DNA of 64,000 nt from Bradyrhizobium sp. ISRA464. Its GTDB lineage: Bacteria > Pseudomonadota > Alphaproteobacteria > Rhizobiales > Xanthobacteraceae. The notes beneath the pieces are model-generated. The model was not told the DNA's origin. It saw only the letters and a list, made by a program, of their open reading frames with translations, and searched no databases. Made by a program: the position numbers and the translations under genes. Shown one piece after another: positions 60,966 to 64,000 of this stretch. Position 1 is the first letter of the stretch. Every line of letters starts with the position of its first letter. Where the stretch lies: NCBI RefSeq assembly GCF_029910095.1, contig NZ_CP094526.1, positions 7,316,001 through 7,380,000 of the forward strand, written 5' to 3'.

Positions 60966-62765
60966 ATGGAAAGACGGCTAGCTGCCATTCTTTGCGCTGA
61001 TATCGCCGGTTATTCCCGCATGATGGGTGCCGACGAGGCGGGCACGCATGCCTCGTTCAAGGCCCATCGCAGCGCGATCTACCCGATCATCCTCAACCAT
61101 GGCGGCCGGATCGTCAAAAATACCGGCGACGGCTTCCTGCTGGAATTTCCGAGCATCATCGGCGCCATCGAGGCCGCGGTCGCGATGCAGAGCCTGATGG
61201 CCGAGCGCAACGAGCACCTGCCGGCCGACCGCGCCATGCACTTCCGGATGGGCGTCCATATGGGCGACGTCATGGCCGACGAGGACGAGGTGTTCGGCGA
61301 CGACGTCAACATCGCCGTCCGCCTCGAGACGGTCGCAGCTCCCGGCGGCATCGCGGTGTCGGAGAAGGCGCGCACCGAGGCGGGGCGGCGGCTTGCCGTC
61401 ACCCTGATCGACGCCGGCCCGCACCGCTTCAAGAACATCGCCGAGCCGATCAATGTCTGGACCTGGTCGCCGGCGGGATCGGAAGTCCAGGAGAAGCCCC
61501 CGCAGGAGGGGCCGCATCTGCCGGGGCAGTACCGGACCGCGATCGTCGGCGTGTTGCCGTTCGACAATCTCAGCGGCAGCGCCGACGAATATTTCTCCGA
61601 CGGTCTGACCGAGGATCTGATCCACGCGCTGTCGCTGCAATCCTTCTATCGCGTGCTGAGCCGGAACTCGACCTTCGCCTACAAAGGCAAGAACGTCAGC
61701 ACCCGCCTGATCGCGCGCGAGATCGACGCAACCTATCTGATCCAGGGTTCGGTGCGGCGCGCCGGCAACAAGATCCGCGTCACCGCCGAATTGATCGCGC
61801 CGGAGAAAGGCGAGCAGCTGTGGACCGGACGCTACGACCGTGACATGGGCGACCTGTTCGCGATGCAGGACGAGATCACGGCCAACCTCTCGGCTGCGGT
61901 CGCGCAGGAGATCTATCGCGCCGAGGCCTCCGCGCCGGCGCGCTCGCCGAACTCCGAGTTGACGGCGTGGGATCGCTTCCTCAAAGGCCTGTCACACTAC
62001 TATCAGCAAACCAAGGCTGATTTCGAAACCGCAATCGCCCTGTTCAAGGAAGCGATCGAGCTCGATCCCGGGCTCTCGATAGCGCGCGCCTATCTCGCGC
62101 TGATCCAGATCCAGGGTGCCCAGTTCGGCTGGATTCAAAGCACGCGTGAGCTATGGGCGTCATCGGTCAGTCTGGCGGAGAGCAGCGTCCGGCTCGACCC
62201 GCGCTCCTCGTTCGCATTTTCGCTGCTGGCCTATCTGCACGCGATGCAGGGTCACTACGAAGCTGCGATGGACGCCATCAAGCGGGCGATCGAGCTCAAT
62301 CCCTACGACATGGGAGCGCGCGGCGTGCTCGGGATCTGTCACATGGTGGTCGGCGACCACCGCAAGGCGGTCGAGCTGTTCTCGACGGCGGTCCAGCGCG
62401 GCAACAGCGACCCCCGCTACCAATGGGCGGCGCTGAACGCGTTCAGCCATTACTTGCTCGGACAATATGACGCATCGCTGTCGTGGTCGCGCGAGGCGCT
62501 TTATCTCAACCCGAACCATCTGCAGGGCCTTGCGATCCGCGCCGCGGCGCTCGCTCAACTCGGACGTTCGAACGAGGCCACAGAGGCGGCCGAGGCGCTG
62601 CTCGGCAATTATCCGACGCTCACGGTCGAACGGCACTTGCGCAATTTCCACTGGAAGAACCCGGCCGACATCGCCCACTATCGTGAGGGGCTCTTGAAAG
62701 CCGGCGTCCCCTTCGGCAAGCTCGCTTTGGTTGCATCCTCATCAAGGTTCGCCGTAGACTCCTGA
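60966..62765 (+). CDS. Class III adenylate/guanylate cyclase with TolB-like and TPR domains
   Basis: From ATG 60966 the ~599-residue protein has a class III cyclase domain at residues 1-150: ADIAGYSRMM with Asp12, IVKNTGDGFLLEFP with Lys51 and Asp55, and the transition-state pair in FGDDVNIAVRLE (Asn115, Arg119), so the catalytic set looks complete. Residues ~175-310 match the FlgO/TolB N-terminal-like domain (VGVLPFDNLSGSADEYFSDGLTEDLI). The rest carries several TPR units (AIALFKEAIELDPGLSIARAYLALI; AMDAIKRAIELNPYDMGARGVLGI). It is soluble and probably a cyclic-nucleotide signalling protein controlled by TPR partners. GTG 60942 is an alternative start. Confidence 0.85.
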   Translation: MERRLAAILCADIAGYSRMMGADEAGTHASFKAHRSAIYPIILNHGGRIVKNTGDGFLLEFPSIIGAIEAAVAMQSLMAERNEHLPADRAMHFRMGVHMGDVMADEDEVFGDDVNIAVRLETVAAPGGIAVSEKARTEAGRRLAVTLIDAGPHRFKNIAEPINVWTWSPAGSEVQEKPPQEGPHLPGQYRTAIVGVLPFDNLSGSADEYFSDGLTEDLIHALSLQSFYRVLSRNSTFAYKGKNVSTRLIAREIDATYLIQGSVRRAGNKIRVTAELIAPEKGEQLWTGRYDRDMGDLFAMQDEITANLSAAVAQEIYRAEASAPARSPNSELTAWDRFLKGLSHYYQQTKADFETAIALFKEAIELDPGLSIARAYLALIQIQGAQFGWIQSTRELWASSVSLAESSVRLDPRSSFAFSLLAYLHAMQGHYEAAMDAIKRAIELNPYDMGARGVLGICHMVVGDHRKAVELFSTAVQRGNSDPRYQWAALNAFSHYLLGQYDASLSWSREALYLNPNHLQGLAIRAAALAQLGRSNEATEAAEALLGNYPTLTVERHLRNFHWKNPADIAHYREGLLKAGVPFGKLALVASSSRFAVDS

Positions 62766-62826
62766 GCCAATTCATCGCTTCGTAATTGGTGGTTCTTAGA
62801 CTGAAGACTTTTCAGGATGTGATTTC

Positions 62827-63486
62827 ATGCCCGATCTGGCCGCAGGCGAGGCGCCCGCCCCGCAGGTTTCACCTGATAATCCCTGCCCGTTCCTGCGCGC
62901 GCTGGCGGCCGGCGGCTATGTCGGCGGCCATGTCGTGCCGCTGCCGGAGCTGACCCGGACTATCGGCCGCGCGACCGGCAAGACGGGCCTGCCCGCGCTG
63001 ATCGCAGGTGCGCAGATCTTCATGGTGGCGCAGATCGCAAACGGCCTCGGTCCGTTCAGCCAGCTGCGCAGCCTGACCAAGGGCGCCATCCTCGACGAGT
63101 TGCGCAACGGCCCGCTCGACAAGCACGGCGCCGGCTCGCGCATCCTCGACCAGCATGCCGTGGTGCATGAGGACGAGATCGCGCGTCTCGCCACCTTCGG
63201 CAAGGACTACAAGAGCCCCGATGGCAGCGTCGAACGCGGGCTGTCGGCGTCCGACATCAAGGCCTTCATGGCCGCCAATCTCCAGCGCGCAAATGACGAG
63301 CATCCCTGGTATTACGCGATCCTGCGCTGCTACTACCCGCTTCTGATGCTCGGTGAATGGCCGGTGCTGCTCGATATCATGGGCAAGGGCGACGGCAAGG
63401 ATCGCTATCTCAGCGTCGCCGAGGTCAGGACCCTGTTCGTCGAGCGGCGCTTTCCCGACCGGATCGTCGCGCTCCTGAACAGCTAG
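62827..63486 (+). CDS. Protein related to heme-thiolate (chloroperoxidase/UPO-type) peroxidases
   Basis: The 219-residue protein starts with a short Ala/Pro tail and NPCPFLRALAAGGYVGGHVVPLPEL (Cys20), which recalls the S/A-PCP-xLNxLANHGY motif that holds the heme-thiolate Cys in chloroperoxidases and unspecific peroxygenases. Later LDQHAVVHEDEIARL (Glu115) resembles the IEHDASLSR block with the acid-base Glu. No signal peptide is seen and the conserved LNxLAN His-Gly is partly replaced, so this is only a distant match. If it holds, the product is a small cytoplasmic peroxidase or peroxygenase-like enzyme. Otherwise it is a conserved protein of unknown function. Confidence 0.45.
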   Translation: MPDLAAGEAPAPQVSPDNPCPFLRALAAGGYVGGHVVPLPELTRTIGRATGKTGLPALIAGAQIFMVAQIANGLGPFSQLRSLTKGAILDELRNGPLDKHGAGSRILDQHAVVHEDEIARLATFGKDYKSPDGSVERGLSASDIKAFMAANLQRANDEHPWYYAILRCYYPLLMLGEWPVLLDIMGKGDGKDRYLSVAEVRTLFVERRFPDRIVALLNS

Positions 63487-63507
63487 AGTCGTGTCTGCGC
63501 AGTCTTC

Positions 63508-63562
63508 TTTGACGCGTTTTCTTCACGCGAACCGGTCTCCACTTCGCTCGAAAACGCTATGG
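63508..63562. repeat. Dispersed Bradyrhizobium-type intergenic element
   Basis: The stretch around GTTTTCTTCACGCGAACCGG and CCACTTCGCTCGAAAACGCT is, from memory, one of the commonest intergenic repeats of Bradyrhizobium genomes. A divergent partial copy (CTCACTTCGGTCGAAAACGC) lies at 60067-60086 next to the IS1182 element. It stands between two convergent genes, where it could help transcription stop. Confidence 0.5.
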
Positions 63563-63563
63563 T

Positions 63564-64000
63564 TCACTTGAACAGCGGCGTGCCCGGCACGAAGGCGTCG
63601 AACGCCGCCCAGAATTGCGCGCGGTAACGGTCCTGCTCCTGCAGGATCTCGTGCTTGGAGCCGGCGATCACGAGGTGCGAGCCGGCGCGCAGATGATAGG
63701 CAAACTCCTCGATCGCCGGCGTCGACACCACCTGGTCGTTGCTCGCCGCGAGCATCAAGATCGGTTGGCGGATGTCTGACGGATAGGACAGGCCGCGGAA
63801 GGTGCGCATCGCGGTGAACGCCGTGTCGGCCCAGGCAACCGTCGGCGCCGCGATGCCGAGCGTCGGATCTTCCTCCAGGATCGCAGCGTTGCGGGCGTAG
63901 CGCACAGGATCGTTGGTCAGGGGATTGCCGGCGAAGTCGGACAAGCCGACGAGCTTGTCGCTGCCGCCCGGAACATAGTTGCCGCCCTGCCCGGTCAACC
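63564..64000 (-). CDS. Alpha/beta hydrolase, C-terminal part (5' end outside window)
   Basis: The frame is open to the right edge of the window, so this is the last ~145 residues of a longer protein. The segment QPILMLAASNDQVVSTPAIEEFA supplies the catalytic Asp of the triad and HLVIAGSKHEILQEQD the catalytic His, as in monoacylglycerol lipase/lysophospholipase L2-type hydrolases. The nucleophile elbow GxSxG is beyond the edge. YARNAAILEEDPTLGIAAPTVAWADTAF is typical of the PldB-like cap region. Confidence 0.75.
   Translation of the reverse strand, partial: LTGQGGNYVPGGSDKLVGLSDFAGNPLTNDPVRYARNAAILEEDPTLGIAAPTVAWADTAFTAMRTFRGLSYPSDIRQPILMLAASNDQVVSTPAIEEFAYHLRAGSHLVIAGSKHEILQEQDRYRAQFWAAFDAFVPGTPLFK

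Noticed and set aside
1..64000. CRISPR arrays, rRNA or tRNA genes
   Set aside because: No regularly spaced direct repeats and no tRNA-like T-loop with acceptor pairing were found on reading either strand; no rRNA sequence recognised.

Overview
The window is high-GC alphaproteobacterial chromosome. Gene content, the aa3-type respiration, several hopanoid genes and a dispersed repeat that I recognise from memory all point to Bradyrhizobium or a close relative (inference from recall, no search run). Base composition is fairly even, but the gene content is mosaic: intact metabolic and respiratory operons alternate with stretches of decayed genes, transposases and recombinase debris.

Layout. 1-1.8 kb: end of a spermidine-synthase-like gene, a 2OG-Fe(II) oxygenase and a small exported protein. 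1.9-7.3 kb: an exported PHP/DUF3604 protein divergent from a four-gene run (parvulin-like isomerase and three HupE/UreJ-type membrane proteins). 7.6-10.5 kb: a lone type II secretin and a Sel1-repeat pseudogene. 10.9-32.1 kb: a carbohydrate/alcohol oxidation island. It has two complete carbohydrate ABC transporters (one per strand). Between them lie a PQQ alcohol dehydrogenase of the lanthanide type with its cytochrome c and XoxJ-like binding protein, a Tat-exported SMP-30 lactonase, and two IS110-family transposases. A GH28-like beta-helix hydrolase closes the island. 32-36 kb: hairpins, small unknown genes, a Gly/His-rich secreted protein, and fragments of a SRAP protein and a tyrosine recombinase, then a SLAC1/TDT transporter.

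37.4-44.6 kb: an auxiliary hopanoid-type locus in partial decay. It holds an AI-2E transporter fragment, an HpnB-like glycosyltransferase, a frameshifted AI-2E transporter, a YkoP-like protein, an HpnA-like epimerase that has lost its catalytic segment, HpnG and HpnI. 44.7-56.5 kb: an unbroken minus-strand operon for Alternative Complex III (ActABCDEF) joined to SCO, a CuA/cytochrome-c subunit II, a fused subunit I+III of the A2 type and subunit IV. Together they should form a quinol:cytochrome c oxidoreductase-caa3 oxidase supercomplex. 56.8-60.7 kb: an SDR fragment, a conserved small protein, an HpnN fragment cut off by an IS1182-family element, and a LysE exporter. 60.9-64 kb: an adenylate cyclase-TPR protein, a protein that resembles heme-thiolate peroxidases, and the end of an alpha/beta hydrolase.

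How the parts may work together: polymers or glycosides would be cut by the GH28-like enzyme, sugars imported by the two ABC systems, and alcohols or aldoses oxidised in the periplasm by the PQQ enzyme and lactonase, with electrons passed through cytochrome c to a terminal oxidase. The ACIII-caa3 operon supplies a bc1-independent route from quinol to oxygen. These links are inference from gene neighbourhood and family knowledge.
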